This document shows positions 35,411-44,455 of a stretch of DNA of 64,000 nucleotides, piece after piece. The notes below the pieces were generated by a model, which saw nothing but the letters and a program-made list of their open reading frames with translations, was not told where the DNA came from and did no database searches. Both the position numbers and the translations under genes were made by a program. The first letter of the stretch is position 1. The number at the start of each line of letters is the position of its first letter. Origin of the DNA: Parasphingorhabdus flavimaris (lineage in GTDB: Bacteria > Pseudomonadota > Alphaproteobacteria > Sphingomonadales > Sphingomonadaceae); assembly GCF_013371215.1 (NCBI RefSeq), contig NZ_JABWMH010000003.1, positions 1 through 64,000 on the forward strand, in the 5' to 3' direction.

Positions 35411-36388
35411 TCACCAGAAGAAGTTGTAGATTACGTCGATAACTTCGCCAGTGTAGGTGTCGACCAGCAGGACGTCGTCATAATAGCGGATCCAGCGGGT
35501 GCCGCTATAGGCGGCGGGCAGACGATAGCGCCAGGGGTCGTTGATCCAGTAGCGCGATCCGTAAAAGGCCGAGCCCAGATATACGCCTATATTCCAGCGC
35601 CGATAGCTGTGATGGCGATAGGGCGTATAATAGCGGCCCAGCCGATAGTGGTTGCGATTGGCCTGACGATAGCGCTGCCAGTTGTAGCGCTGGTTTTGAC
35701 GCCAGCTGCGGTTCCAGTTGCGGCTGTTGCGCGCGGATCGGCGATTGTCGCGATAGCGCCGGTCTATTCTGCCGTCGCGGTTGCTGTCGACCCGGCGGTC
35801 GACGCGACCATTGTTGTTGCGGTCATAGCGCCGGTCGATCCGGCCATCCCGGTTGCGATCATAGCGCCGGTCTACCCGGCCATCACGGTTGCTGTCGCCG
35901 CGCCGGGCATCCCGACGCTGGCTGGCCTGATTGGCAACCCGCCGTTCCTGCCGGACGTTGCGATTTCGTTCGGCGGCGCGCCGGTTTTGCCGGACCTCCC
36001 GCTGAACATCCGGATTCTGGCGTACAGCGCTCTGGACTTGCCGAATGCCGCGCTGGCTGGTTCTTTCGCTGCGTCGTTCCGCGCGACTGGTGTTTGCATT
36101 GCGATCAACGCGGCGGCTTTGCCTGGTTTCGGTGCTGGCTGCGCGCGTCGTGACGCGGGCCTGTCCACGATTGTTGCGATTTTCGGATCGTTGCGCCCGG
36201 CGCTGGCCGCTGCCGCGATTGGCGCGTCGCTCGCTGCGACCGTCGCGTTGCAAGTCGGCGTTGCCGGTCAAATCCACTGGTACCGCGTTGGCGGCTAAAT
36301 TAAGCTTGGGCCCAATGTCGGCGGCAGACGCGGCTGCGGGCGTCAACATTGTGGCCGCCATCAGGCCGGTGACTAAAAATATACGCAT
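35411..36388 (-). CDS. Exported Arg-rich RcnB-family protein with Ca-loop-like repeats
   Basis: A 325-residue protein. Signal peptide (ends AAASA). Residues 45-160 are extremely rich in Arg, Asn, Gln and Ser. Residues 165-212 hold four exact-length 12-residue repeats of the form D-x-N-x-(D/N)-G-R-(V/I)-D-R-R-(Y/V), which match the D-x-N-x-D-G-x-I-D core of calcium-binding loops. The C-terminal ~75 residues (YYTPYRHHSYRRW, RWIRYYDDVLLVDTYTGEV) are the RcnB-like domain. RcnB is a periplasmic protein linked to nickel/cobalt homeostasis in E. coli; its Arg-rich forms in sphingomonads are uncharacterised. Monocistronic with its own terminator. Confidence 0.85.
   Translation of the reverse strand: MRIFLVTGLMAATMLTPAAASAADIGPKLNLAANAVPVDLTGNADLQRDGRSERRANRGSGQRRAQRSENRNNRGQARVTTRAASTETRQSRRVDRNANTSRAERRSERTSQRGIRQVQSAVRQNPDVQREVRQNRRAAERNRNVRQERRVANQASQRRDARRGDSNRDGRVDRRYDRNRDGRIDRRYDRNNNGRVDRRVDSNRDGRIDRRYRDNRRSARNSRNWNRSWRQNQRYNWQRYRQANRNHYRLGRYYTPYRHHSYRRWNIGVYLGSAFYGSRYWINDPWRYRLPAAYSGTRWIRYYDDVLLVDTYTGEVIDVIYNFFW
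35753..35896 (-). repeat. Four 36-bp coding repeats
   Basis: Four tandem 36-bp units encode residues 165-212 of the RcnB-like protein. The DNA units differ at several positions while the peptide pattern is kept, so selection seems to maintain the repeat at protein level. Confidence 0.8.
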
Positions 36389-36463
36389 GGCTTACTCCTG
36401 TTGCTGGCGACTCCATTTGCCGCATCTGTGCAACAGGTGATAGGCTATTAACCCTGTCGGACT

Positions 36464-36509
36464 CCTGAACTGGCCTGTAATGTTCAGGAAAGGTGGCTTT
36501 AACCTGAAC
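36464..36509. promoter_or_regulatory. CCTGAAC / GTTCAGG motif cluster
   Basis: CCTGAAC at 36464-36470, GTTCAGG at 36482-36488 and CCTGAAC at 36503-36509: three copies in alternating orientation upstream of the RcnB-like gene (minus strand, start 36388). Likely a regulator site; the regulator is unknown. Confidence 0.45.
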
Positions 36510-36677
36510 GAGGCTGCTGTTCAATCCATTCACCGTGCGGGTGCGGATCCATCTCGTACAAGTGAAAACAGGAGCAATTTCGACCATTTGTGGCGAGCGA
36601 GGCCGTTACACACAATCATCGTGAATGATCAGAGCCTCGGAAATGGAACCCCGCCCTTGCCGAGGAGCCGTTAACGC

Positions 36678-38033
36678 CTAATCCTTCAGGTTGTCCTTCT
36701 CAAGCCACTCTTCCAGCCATTTGATCGTATATTCGCCGGACTGGAATTCCTGGTCATGCACCAGCTTCTGATGAAGCGGGATCGTGGTCTGGACGCCTTC
36801 GATGACCATCTCGTCCAGCGCCCGTGCCAGTCGCATCATGCAACCGTCGCGGGTGCGGCCATAGACGATCAGCTTGGCGATCATGCTGTCGTAATAAGGC
36901 GGGATAGAATAGCCGGCATAGAGACCGCTATCGACGCGGACGTGCATGCCGCCGGGCGCATGGTAGCTGGTGACCTTGCCGGGCGAGGGTGCCCAGGTTT
37001 TCGGATTTTCGGCGTTGATCCGGCATTCGATGGCATGGCCGCTGAACACCAGGTCTTCCTGTTTGACCGACAGATCGCGGCCGTCGGCGATGCGGATCTG
37101 CTCGCGGACCAGATCGAAACCGGTGATCATTTCGGTGACCGGATGTTCGACCTGCAGGCGGGTGTTCATCTCGATGAAGTAAAATTCCTCATTCTCGTAG
37201 AGAAATTCGATCGTTCCGGCGCCGCGATATTGCATGCCCTTCATCGCGTCGACGCAGACCTTGCCCATTCGCTCGCGCTGCTCCCCGCTGATCACCGGCG
37301 AAGGCGCTTCTTCGAGGACTTTCTGGTGGCGGCGCTGCAGCGAACAGTCGCGCTCGCCGAGATGGATGGCATTGCCGCGGCCGTCGCCGAACACCTGAAA
37401 TTCGATATGGCGCGGATCGCCGAGATATTTTTCAATATAGACGGTGGCGTCACCAAAGGCCGCCTTGGCCTCGGTTCCCGCCTGTTTCATCTGGGTTTCG
37501 AGTTCGGCTTCGCTGTTGACCACCTTCATACCGCGACCGCCGCCGCCGGAAGCCGCCTTGATGATCACCGGATAGCCGACGTCTTTCGCGACCTGTTTGG
37601 CTTCTTCAATTTCGCTGACCGCGCCGTCGCTGCCGGGGACCAGTGGAATGCCCAGATCACCAGCAGTCTTCTTGGCCGCGACCTTGTCGCCCATGATTTT
37701 GATATGTTCCGGCTTGGGGCCGATCCACTTGATATCATGCGCTTCGACCACTTCGGCAAAATGCGCGTTTTCCGAAAGGAAACCATAGCCGGGGTGGATC
37801 GCGTCGGCGCCGCTGATTTCCGCTGCGGAAATAATCGCCGGGATCGACAGATAGCTGTCTGCGGCAGCTGGGGGACCGATGCAGACCGCCTGATCGGCAA
37901 GCCGCACATGCATGGCGTCGGCGTCGGCGGTGCTGTGCACGGCCACGGTTTCGATGCCGAGTTCCTTGGCGGCGCGAAGAATCCGCAGAGCAATTTCTCC
38001 GCGGTTGGCAATCAGGATTTTTTCAATGGTCAC
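36678..38033 (-). CDS. accC: Acetyl-CoA carboxylase, biotin carboxylase subunit
   Basis: Carboxylates biotin on AccB, first half-reaction of malonyl-CoA synthesis for fatty acids. The 451-residue protein has the full biotin carboxylase pattern: [21 protein letters not shown] at the N-terminus (read as [17 protein letters not shown]), [11 protein letters not shown], the ATP-grasp glycine-rich loop [30 protein letters not shown] and [18 protein letters not shown] start at 38033. Follows accB in the aroQ-accB-accC order usual in bacteria. Confidence 0.97.
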   Translation of the reverse strand: MTIEKILIANRGEIALRILRAAKELGIETVAVHSTADADAMHVRLADQAVCIGPPAAADSYLSIPAIISAAEISGADAIHPGYGFLSENAHFAEVVEAHDIKWIGPKPEHIKIMGDKVAAKKTAGDLGIPLVPGSDGAVSEIEEAKQVAKDVGYPVIIKAASGGGGRGMKVVNSEAELETQMKQAGTEAKAAFGDATVYIEKYLGDPRHIEFQVFGDGRGNAIHLGERDCSLQRRHQKVLEEAPSPVISGEQRERMGKVCVDAMKGMQYRGAGTIEFLYENEEFYFIEMNTRLQVEHPVTEMITGFDLVREQIRIADGRDLSVKQEDLVFSGHAIECRINAENPKTWAPSPGKVTSYHAPGGMHVRVDSGLYAGYSIPPYYDSMIAKLIVYGRTRDGCMMRLARALDEMVIEGVQTTIPLHQKLVHDQEFQSGEYTIKWLEEWLEKDNLKD

Positions 38034-38043
38034 GCTGTCTGCC

Positions 38044-38517
38044 TCAAGCGATCATGACCAGAGGCTGGTCAAATTCTATCGGCTGGCCGTTTTCGACCAG
38101 GATTGCCTTCACCGTGCCGGATGCTTCGGCGGTGATCGGGTTCATCACTTTCATCGCTTCGACGATCAGCAGCGTATCACCGACGGCAACCTTGTCGCCA
38201 ACGCTGATGAAATTGGGGGAGCCGGGTTCGGGTGCCAGATAGGCAGTGCCGACCATCGGTGATTTCTGGGCACCGGCGTGGTCATCGACCGGCGCGGCTG
38301 GCGCAGCTGGCGGTGCGGCTGCCGCCGGGGCAGCGGCAGGTGCGACAGAAACAGGCGCGGAAACATAGGCTCCACCGCCGCGCGCAACCTTGATCTTGCG
38401 GTCACCGTCTTCGACTTCAATCTCGGTCAGACCCGCTTTTTCGAGAATGGCAGCCAGATCACGGACCAGCTTGATATCAACGTTCATGCCTTCACCCGTT
38501 TCTTTTTTTGCAGACAT
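38044..38517 (-). CDS. accB: Biotin carboxyl carrier protein of acetyl-CoA carboxylase
   Basis: A 157-residue carrier. The N-terminal part is followed by a flexible Ala/Pro-rich linker (about 60-85) and the biotinyl domain, with the modified Lys in [12 protein letters not shown] (about 120-131). It shuttles carboxybiotin between AccC and the transferase. Ten bases separate it from accC. Confidence 0.97.
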   Translation of the reverse strand: MSAKKETGEGMNVDIKLVRDLAAILEKAGLTEIEVEDGDRKIKVARGGGAYVSAPVSVAPAAAPAAAAPPAAPAAPVDDHAGAQKSPMVGTAYLAPEPGSPNFISVGDKVAVGDTLLIVEAMKVMNPITAEASGTVKAILVENGQPIEFDQPLVMIA

Positions 38518-38537
38518 ATTGTGTCCTTATATAGTCG

Positions 38538-38975
38538 TTAAAATTTGGTCGCAGCGTCGAGCGCCAGCTGATAGCCGAAAGCACCAAAGCCGCAAATGGT
38601 TCCTTTTGCAACCGGTGCAATGAAACTCTTGTGGCGATATTCCTCGCGCGCTGCGGGATTGGAAATATGCACTTCGATGACCGGCGTGCTGATGGATTTT
38701 ATAGCATCGAACAGGGCAAGCGATGTGTGGGTCAATGCCCCGGCGTTGAGGATTACCGCATGCGCGCCTTCTGCGGAGGCTTCATGCAGCCAGTCGACCA
38801 GATGGCCTTCATGGTTGCTCTGGCGGATGTCGACATCGAAACCGAGCGTCCGGGCATGGTCTTCCATCTGTCCGGCAATCTCGTCGAGCGTTTCCGAACC
38901 GTAGATTTCCGGTTCACGCATACCAAGCAGGTTGAGATTGGGTCCGTTCAATACATAGATGGTCTTGGCCGCCAA
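38538..38975 (-). CDS. aroQ: Type II 3-dehydroquinate dehydratase
   Basis: Third step of the shikimate pathway. The 145-residue dodecameric-type enzyme shows [19 protein letters not shown] (catalytic Tyr and the flexible loop Arg), NAGALTHTS and IEVHISN (catalytic His). The best start is TTG at 38975, seven bases after GGAAGGAG; family members begin right there (…[10 protein letters not shown]). A TTG further upstream at 38993 is less likely because it precedes this ribosome binding site. The order aroQ-accB-accC is widely conserved. Confidence 0.95.
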   Translation of the reverse strand: MAAKTIYVLNGPNLNLLGMREPEIYGSETLDEIAGQMEDHARTLGFDVDIRQSNHEGHLVDWLHEASAEGAHAVILNAGALTHTSLALFDAIKSISTPVIEVHISNPAAREEYRHKSFIAPVAKGTICGFGAFGYQLALDAATKF

Positions 38976-39059
38976 GATATTGCTCCTTCCCAAAGGCTTT
39001 TGGTTGCGACTGGAGCGACCTCTTTATATGGCTCGTTTTTGAAAAGCGAGATCAAAGAC

Positions 39060-40055
39060 ATGAAAGTTACCGAAATGGCTGAAATTCAGATCAGGTTGAA
39101 CGGCGATGACCACAAGATCGCGGCTGGCGGCTCGATCGCCGATCTGGTGCGTTCGCTCGATCTCGACCCGGCCAAGGTCGCTGTCGAGCGCAACCGCCTG
39201 ATCGTGACGCGGTCCACGCTGGAAGATGTCATGGTAGAGCAGGGCGACGAACTGGAAATCGTCCATTTTGTCGGCGGTGGCTCCGTTGACGACAGTTGGA
39301 CAGTCGCCGGGCGGACATTCCGGTCGCGGCTGATCGTCGGCACCGGCAAATATAAGGACTTCGCTGAAAATGCAGCTGCGGTCGAAGCGTCTGGCGCGGA
39401 GATCGTCACCGTGGCGGTCCGCCGTGTCAATGTCACCGACCGCAACCAGCCGGTCCTGATGGACTATATTGATCCGAAGAAGATCACCTATCTTCCGAAC
39501 ACCGCAGGCTGTTTCAACGCCGAGGACGCGATCCGCACATTGCGGCTGGCGCGCGAAGCCGGTGGCTGGGATCTGGTCAAGCTGGAAGTGCTCGGCGAGG
39601 CGAAGACATTATATCCCAATATGCGCGAAACGCTCGAGGCGACCGAGGTGCTGGCCAAGGAAGGCTTCAAGCCGATGGTCTATTGCGTCGATGATCCGAT
39701 CGGAGCGAAGCAACTGGAAGATGCGGGCGCGGTTGCGATCATGCCGCTTGGCGCGCCGATCGGCTCCGGACTCGGTATCCAGAACCGTGTGACCGTCCGC
39801 CTGATTGTCGAAGGCGCGAATGTGCCGGTGCTGGTGGACGCCGGTGTCGGGACCGCGAGTGATGCGGCGGTGGCGATGGAGCTCGGCTGCGACGGCGTAT
39901 TGATGAACACCGCCATTGCCGAAGCGAAGGAACCGGTGCGGATGGCGCGGGCGATGAAGCTCGCGGTCGAAGCCGGTCGTGAAGCTTATCTGTCGGGAAG
40001 GATGGGCCGCCGCATGTATGCCGACCCCTCCAGTCCCCTGTCCGGACTGATTTAG
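39060..40055 (+). CDS. thiSG: Fused sulfur carrier ThiS - thiazole synthase ThiG
   Basis: A 331-residue protein. Residues about 6-74 are ThiS, ending in the Gly-Gly tail VHFVGGGS; residues about 80-331 are ThiG, starting [19 protein letters not shown], with the active-site Lys in DLVKLEVLG and the [10 protein letters not shown] phosphate-binding loop. It makes the thiazole phosphate of thiamine. In separate systems the ThiS C-terminus must be free to carry the thiocarboxylate; here it is followed directly by ThiG, so it must be cleaved or work differently. Fused forms annotated as bifunctional proteins exist in sphingomonads (family knowledge). The ATG at 39060 is chosen; another is at 39075. 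No TPP riboswitch was seen upstream. Confidence 0.93.
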   Translation: MKVTEMAEIQIRLNGDDHKIAAGGSIADLVRSLDLDPAKVAVERNRLIVTRSTLEDVMVEQGDELEIVHFVGGGSVDDSWTVAGRTFRSRLIVGTGKYKDFAENAAAVEASGAEIVTVAVRRVNVTDRNQPVLMDYIDPKKITYLPNTAGCFNAEDAIRTLRLAREAGGWDLVKLEVLGEAKTLYPNMRETLEATEVLAKEGFKPMVYCVDDPIGAKQLEDAGAVAIMPLGAPIGSGLGIQNRVTVRLIVEGANVPVLVDAGVGTASDAAVAMELGCDGVLMNTAIAEAKEPVRMARAMKLAVEAGREAYLSGRMGRRMYADPSSPLSGLI

Positions 40056-40377
40056 TGTCCTAATACGGCATGATTCGCGCTTGTCGGTAACTATCTGAAT
40101 CGTAAGAAAAGTTACACAATGTTAAATTGGTCGACCAGCGTTTGCCGTTGGTCGAAGCCCTGTGCCGTTTGCCGATCAATATGGTGGTTTATCGAAGTCG
40201 GGATGATCGGTTTTGATCGCTCCCCTATCCAAGATGGTGAGGCGGGAGCATGACCCTACGTCTCTCCAGAAAGCCATTCCCGGCCAGATGGATATCTCGC
40301 TCCCTACCTCGCCCCTAGCGGGCCGTGCCGGTTCCCCCTTTTCCGGCGCCGCCCCGAAAATTTTGAGGAGTGAGAAT
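40056..40377. other. 322-bp intergenic region, nothing definite
   Basis: Between thiSG and the UrcA-family gene. Likely holds the promoter and leader of the latter. No repeat, terminator or RNA family recognised. Confidence 0.4.
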
Positions 40378-40731
40378 ATGTCGAATTCAATTTTTACCAG
40401 AAGTCTTTGTGCCGCTGCAGCTATCGCGGTGACCGCAACCGGATTTTCCGCCAGCGCGATTGCCCAGAACCGGGCCGAACGTACCGCCGTCGTCAGCTAC
40501 GCCGATCTTGATCTGAACAGCGAGGATGGACAGGCCACACTGCAGGGTCGGCTGAAAGGCGCCGTCCGTAAAATATGCGGAGGCTATGATTCAAAGAGCC
40601 TGATTGATGCGCAAGATCACGCTGTCTGCATGGACCAGGCCAATGCTTCGGCCAAACGCGCCAGTGTGACGCTCATGGCCGCCGTTAAATCGGGCAAGCC
40701 CGTGGAAACCGCGATGGTAATCAGCAACTAA
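40378..40731 (+). CDS. UrcA family secreted protein
   Basis: A 117-residue protein. A signal peptide (cleavage after SAIAQ) is followed by the UrcA pattern VSYADLDLNSEDGQATLQGR and two Cys (KICGG, HAVCMD) that could form a disulfide. UrcA proteins are small periplasmic proteins of unknown function in alphaproteobacteria. GAGGAG precedes the ATG at 40378. Confidence 0.85.
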   Translation: MSNSIFTRSLCAAAAIAVTATGFSASAIAQNRAERTAVVSYADLDLNSEDGQATLQGRLKGAVRKICGGYDSKSLIDAQDHAVCMDQANASAKRASVTLMAAVKSGKPVETAMVISN

Positions 40732-40797
40732 AGCAGAATCCGAAAAATCCTGAGGCCCCAAAAGCCGGCCTATTATTGGCCAATTCAGATTTTAATG

Positions 40798-40834
40798 CCT
40801 CCGGTGTTCTTTGCACCGGGGGTATTTATTTTTA
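40798..40834 (+). terminator. Intrinsic terminator after UrcA gene
   Basis: A 9-bp stem (CCTCCGGTG with CACCGGGGG, one G-U pair) and a 7-nt loop are followed by TATTTATTTTTAA. Confidence 0.8.
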
Positions 40835-40895
40835 ATTTGCTGATGTTTGTTAAAACAACTAAAAACTATTAACTAGATTCTATTCTTTATAATTA

Positions 40896-40910
40896 CTTTA
40901 ATGATTAAAG
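40896..40910. promoter_or_regulatory. 15-bp palindrome upstream of sciP
   Basis: CTTTAAT-G-ATTAAAG is a perfect palindrome in an AT-rich stretch about 205 bp before sciP. It could be a regulator site. CtrA-type TTAA-N7-TTAA sites were sought here and not found exactly. Confidence 0.35.
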
Positions 40911-41048
40911 GCCGTAAACCTAACTATCAGTTTCTGACTTATAATGTGCGAACAATACTAGCATTGCCGACCTATTAACCAGATATGGATACCCAATCTT
41001 AATATCTGATTCGTTATATGTATCGAATTGTAACGGGGGAGCGCTTAT

Positions 41049-41060
41049 CAGGTGCACCTG
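41049..41060. promoter_or_regulatory. 12-bp palindrome upstream of sciP
   Basis: CAGGTGCACCTG, a perfect 12-bp palindrome about 56 bp before the sciP ATG. Possible operator; regulator unknown. The rest of 40835-41115 is AT-rich and holds no gene. Confidence 0.35.
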
Positions 41061-41115
41061 TGCATATACATGTGTCTGACCAGACAGCGCAAAACCGAAT
41101 ATTATAGGAGGTTTT

Positions 41116-41400
41116 ATGGAAGTTCGTCGGCACACAAAGCCAACACAAGTTATCGGCCCCTTCGGTGAAGCATTGAGCCTCGCCGATCTGCCAAAGAATA
41201 ATATGACCCGCTGGGTTATCCGCCGGAAAGCGGAAGTGGTTGCCGCCGTCAATGGCGGCCTGCTCAGTCTCGAAGAGGCCTGTGCACGCTATGACTTGTC
41301 GCTGGAAGAATTTTGTTCCTGGCAAGATACTATCGACAAGTCGGGCTTGCCCGGTTTGCGTATCAGCTATCTTTCCAAATATCGAACAGCAAGCTCATGA
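41116..41400 (+). CDS. sciP: SciP-type DUF1153 transcriptional regulator
   Basis: A 94-residue protein with the DUF1153 core: VIGPFGEALSLADLP, then TRWVIRRKAEVVAAVNGGLL and SLEEACARYDLSLEEF, a helix-turn-helix. In Caulobacter, SciP binds CtrA and DNA to restrain CtrA-dependent genes such as those for flagella. AGGAGG sits ideally before the ATG. It is followed closely by an EAL-domain protein. The start and size match the family. Confidence 0.9.
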   Translation: MEVRRHTKPTQVIGPFGEALSLADLPKNNMTRWVIRRKAEVVAAVNGGLLSLEEACARYDLSLEEFCSWQDTIDKSGLPGLRISYLSKYRTASS

Positions 41401-41496
41401 ACAGAAAGTCGAGCAGGTCACGATTTGCTCGGTTGTTGCGGGTCGTACCCACTTGAGGATGCTCATCCGCATCCGATCCGATTGAAAGCCTATATC

Positions 41497-42648
41497 ATGC
41501 CCAAGAAACGAGTTCTCGTCATCGATGAGGAGAGTGCATTCACGCGCCTTTTGCAGGACGATCTTGAACAGCGCGCGATATCCGTAGCCTGCGTCTATTC
41601 TCCCGGAGACGAGAATAGCGCGATGGCCTTTGCCCCCGATGCGGTGGTCGCCGACAAGAATATACTCAACGCGGGCGCCGGCTGCCTTCTGCAGGCGTTC
41701 GACAAGATCGAGCGCAAATTGCCGCTGGTTCTGATGACCGGTACGGATGCGAAGCTGATCCATGGATCGGCTGACCCGGTGCAGGCGTCGGACGCGCAGA
41801 TCGTCGCCACGATACCAAAACCGTTCGAGCCGAATGTGCTGGCAGGACTGATCGAACAATATGCCCGGGTCAGCGAAAAAGAGATTCTGGATTCGGAATA
41901 TATCGCCGCACTGGTGGCCAGCGGCCGGTTGCTCGATAATCTTGTTGTCGAATTCCAGTCCAAGCATGCGCTGACCGACGGCAGTCTTGCGGGTTATGAA
42001 GCCCTGTCGCGACTGAAGACCCGGCGGGCTATCAGCCCCGCCACCATTTTCTCGGCCGCAACCGATATATTACTGGAAATCGAGGCGACGCTGAACGTCT
42101 TCGACCAGGTCATGAAGCTGGCGGACTCGCTGTACATGCGAGGGAAGAGCATCCCCGTCTCTTTCAATTGCAGTGCGATTCTCCTGACCAGGTGTGACTT
42201 TGTCGATGCGCTTTGCTCGCGCCTGTACAGGCGCAGGAATTTGCGCGGATCGATCTTGATCGAGGTTACCGAGGAGAATCGGGTCGCCAATATCAAGGTC
42301 GTGGCCGAGGTCTGTCACCTGCTGTCGCGATATGGACTAAGTGTTTCGATTGATGACTATGGCACGGGTCATAGCAATATCGACCGGATAGCCGACATCC
42401 CTTTCGCCGAGTTGAAGCTCGACAAGGAAATTTTCTGGGCCTTTTGCGACGGGCGCGTGCCGATTACCATGCTTGGTTCAATCGTCGATTTTTGTCATAT
42501 GCGGGGAGCGAAGTCGGTAATCGAAGGTATCGAAACGGCGTTTCATCTGGACAAGGCAAGACTGCTGGGCGCGGACGAGGGGCAGGGCTTCTACTGGGGA
42601 CATGCGGTCCCACCGCAATATCTGGTCAAGGATTGGCACGCCGCATAA
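41497..42648 (+). CDS. REC-EAL protein (c-di-GMP phosphodiesterase-like)
   Basis: A 383-residue protein. Residues 1-125 are a receiver-like domain (VLVIDEE acidic pocket, Asp in VVADKN, Lys in TIPKPFE). Residues about 150-380 are an EAL domain: YEALSRL, SFNCSA, IEVTEEN, SIDDYGTGHSN, AELKLDK and IEGIET. Most metal and catalytic residues are present, though DDYGTGHSN and the Cys in SFNCS differ from the usual DDFGTGYSS and N-x-S. It should hydrolyse c-di-GMP under control of phosphorylation, with no kinase nearby. ATG at 41497; a weak ribosome binding site. Confidence 0.85.
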   Translation: MPKKRVLVIDEESAFTRLLQDDLEQRAISVACVYSPGDENSAMAFAPDAVVADKNILNAGAGCLLQAFDKIERKLPLVLMTGTDAKLIHGSADPVQASDAQIVATIPKPFEPNVLAGLIEQYARVSEKEILDSEYIAALVASGRLLDNLVVEFQSKHALTDGSLAGYEALSRLKTRRAISPATIFSAATDILLEIEATLNVFDQVMKLADSLYMRGKSIPVSFNCSAILLTRCDFVDALCSRLYRRRNLRGSILIEVTEENRVANIKVVAEVCHLLSRYGLSVSIDDYGTGHSNIDRIADIPFAELKLDKEIFWAFCDGRVPITMLGSIVDFCHMRGAKSVIEGIETAFHLDKARLLGADEGQGFYWGHAVPPQYLVKDWHAA

Positions 42649-42836
42649 TCATGAAATCCGGTATATATATATATTATTTATCAGGATCGTCTGCACCGAC
42701 TTGGGGTGTTGCCAGCGAAAAGCATGCAATCTCCCGGTCAATAGCGGCGCCAGTCAAATATGACGCTTAACGGATTCGCTAATCGAATAGTTTTGCATTA
42801 GGCTGCGGGTCACCAGAGCAGCCTGAGGGAATTGTC

Positions 42837-44378
42837 ATGAAACAGCTAAGCGCACTTGATGCCATGTTCGCCTACACCGAAACCCCGAATACGCCGATGC
42901 ATATCGGGCAATTGCTGATTTATGATCCCTCGACAGCCCCCGGCGGCAAGGTCGGTTTCAAAGATATATTGCGCTATATCGAGGGGCGTCTCGATGGTGC
43001 GCGGATATTTCGCCAGAAGCTGGTGCGAGTGCCGCTGGATCTCGATCATCCCTATTGGGTCGATGACGAAAATTTCGATCTCGAATTTCACGTCCGCCAT
43101 ATTGCCTTGCCCAAGCCTGGCGACTGGCGGCAATTGTGCATCCAGGCGGCGCGCATCTATGCCCGGCCGATGGATATGAACAAACCGCTCTGGGAATATA
43201 CGGTGATTGAGGGGCTCGACAATGTCGAAGGCGTTCCCAAGGGCAGCTTTGCCATGCTGCACAAGATGCATCATGCGGCGATCGACGGACAGTCCGGCCT
43301 GCAAATGACGCTGGCGCTGCACGACCTGGACGCCAAGATGAAACCGCGCAAATTCGACATGCAATTCGAACCGGAAAAAGACCCCAATCCGATGGCGTTG
43401 CTCGCCAAGGCCCAGTTCAACAATATCGCCAATCCGGTGCGCGGATTGAAGAATCTGCAGAAACTCCTGCCGATGCCGAAACGGCTGCTCGATGTGCAGC
43501 GCGAGTTCCGGCAGCGGGATGATGCCAAGGGCAGCATTCCAAAAACCCGCTTCAACAAGAAACTCAGCCCGCACCGGGTGTTCGACGGTCGCGAATTTAC
43601 CCTCGCGGATATCAAGAATATCCGCGAGGCCTTCCCCGGCGCGACGGTAAACGATGTGATGATCGCGGTGGTCAGCGGATCGATGCGCGGATATCTGAAT
43701 GCCAAGAAGGACCTGCCGGAAAAGACCCTGAAAATCGGTGCGCCTGTTTCGGTAAGGACGGACGACGACAAGGATAGCGCCGGCAATCAGGTCACGATGA
43801 TGCAGGTCGGTGTCGGCACCCATCTCGCCGATGCGGGCGACCGGATGAAATTCATCATGGAGGAAACCCGGCGCTCGAAAGCGATGACCCAGGCGATGGG
43901 GGCGAAGACGCTTATGGAATTGTCGGGTGCCATGCCGGCCGGACTGACCGCTGCGGGCACCAAGATGATGGTCCGCGCCGGGATCGTCGACCGGCTGAAT
44001 CCGGCGGTGAATACGGTTGTTACCAATGTCCCCGGTCCGATGGTGCCGATGTATTTCGCCGGTGCCGAACTGGTCAAATCCTTCGGCATGGGAATATTGG
44101 CCGAAGGGCAGGGTCTGTTCCACGTCGTGACCAGCTATAATGGCAATGTCATCCTGACCTTTCTTGCGGACCGTAATATCATGCCCGATCCGGAATTTTA
44201 TGCGGAGTGCATCGTGAAGAGCTTTTCCGACCTCACCGCTGCGGCGACCAAAGAAAAGACGGCGGCCGCGCGAAAGGCCGGGGAAAAGAAAGCCAAGCAA
44301 CCGAAAAAGCCGAAGAAACGGGTTTCCGCTTCTGCCGCTACGGCAGGCAGGACCAGAGCGAAAACGACTGGCAAATAG
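42837..44378 (+). CDS. Wax ester synthase/diacylglycerol acyltransferase (WS/DGAT)
   Basis: A 513-residue acyltransferase. The catalytic motif HHxxxDG is present as MHHAAIDGQSG (about residues 145-155), and the C-terminal half has the family's NTVVTNVPGPMVPMYFAGAE segment (N-x-P-G-P). It would esterify fatty alcohols or diacylglycerol with acyl-CoA to make storage lipid. The last ~50 residues are a Lys/Ala-rich tail. GAGGGAATTGTC precedes the ATG. It heads the acyl-CoA region that follows. Confidence 0.92.
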   Translation: MKQLSALDAMFAYTETPNTPMHIGQLLIYDPSTAPGGKVGFKDILRYIEGRLDGARIFRQKLVRVPLDLDHPYWVDDENFDLEFHVRHIALPKPGDWRQLCIQAARIYARPMDMNKPLWEYTVIEGLDNVEGVPKGSFAMLHKMHHAAIDGQSGLQMTLALHDLDAKMKPRKFDMQFEPEKDPNPMALLAKAQFNNIANPVRGLKNLQKLLPMPKRLLDVQREFRQRDDAKGSIPKTRFNKKLSPHRVFDGREFTLADIKNIREAFPGATVNDVMIAVVSGSMRGYLNAKKDLPEKTLKIGAPVSVRTDDDKDSAGNQVTMMQVGVGTHLADAGDRMKFIMEETRRSKAMTQAMGAKTLMELSGAMPAGLTAAGTKMMVRAGIVDRLNPAVNTVVTNVPGPMVPMYFAGAELVKSFGMGILAEGQGLFHVVTSYNGNVILTFLADRNIMPDPEFYAECIVKSFSDLTAAATKEKTAAARKAGEKKAKQPKKPKKRVSASAATAGRTRAKTTGK

Positions 44379-44423
44379 CCGCCTTGATGCTTGACTCCTC
44401 GGGCCTGATTGAGCATCGCTCCC

Positions 44424-44441
44424 GTTAATCATTCGATTAAC
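44424..44441. promoter_or_regulatory. Shared 18-bp palindrome, copy 1
   Basis: GTTAATC-ATTC-GATTAAC, a perfect 7-bp palindrome with a 4-bp centre, ending 15 bp before the SDR ATG. Two similar sites lie at 50041 and 56076. Confidence 0.6.
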
Positions 44442-44455
44442 AAAAGGGACTCGTC

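Noticed and set aside
35609-36298. Long plus-strand open frame (229 codons) rich in Val, Ala, Ile, Pro
   Set aside because: It is the antisense of the Arg/Asp-rich RcnB-like gene; the repetitive codons on the minus strand keep the opposite frame open. The minus-strand product has signal peptide and domain.
40836-41115. Possible CtrA boxes (TTAA-N7-TTAA) before sciP
   Set aside because: Several TTAA half-sites exist in this AT-rich stretch but none has a partner at the correct spacing.
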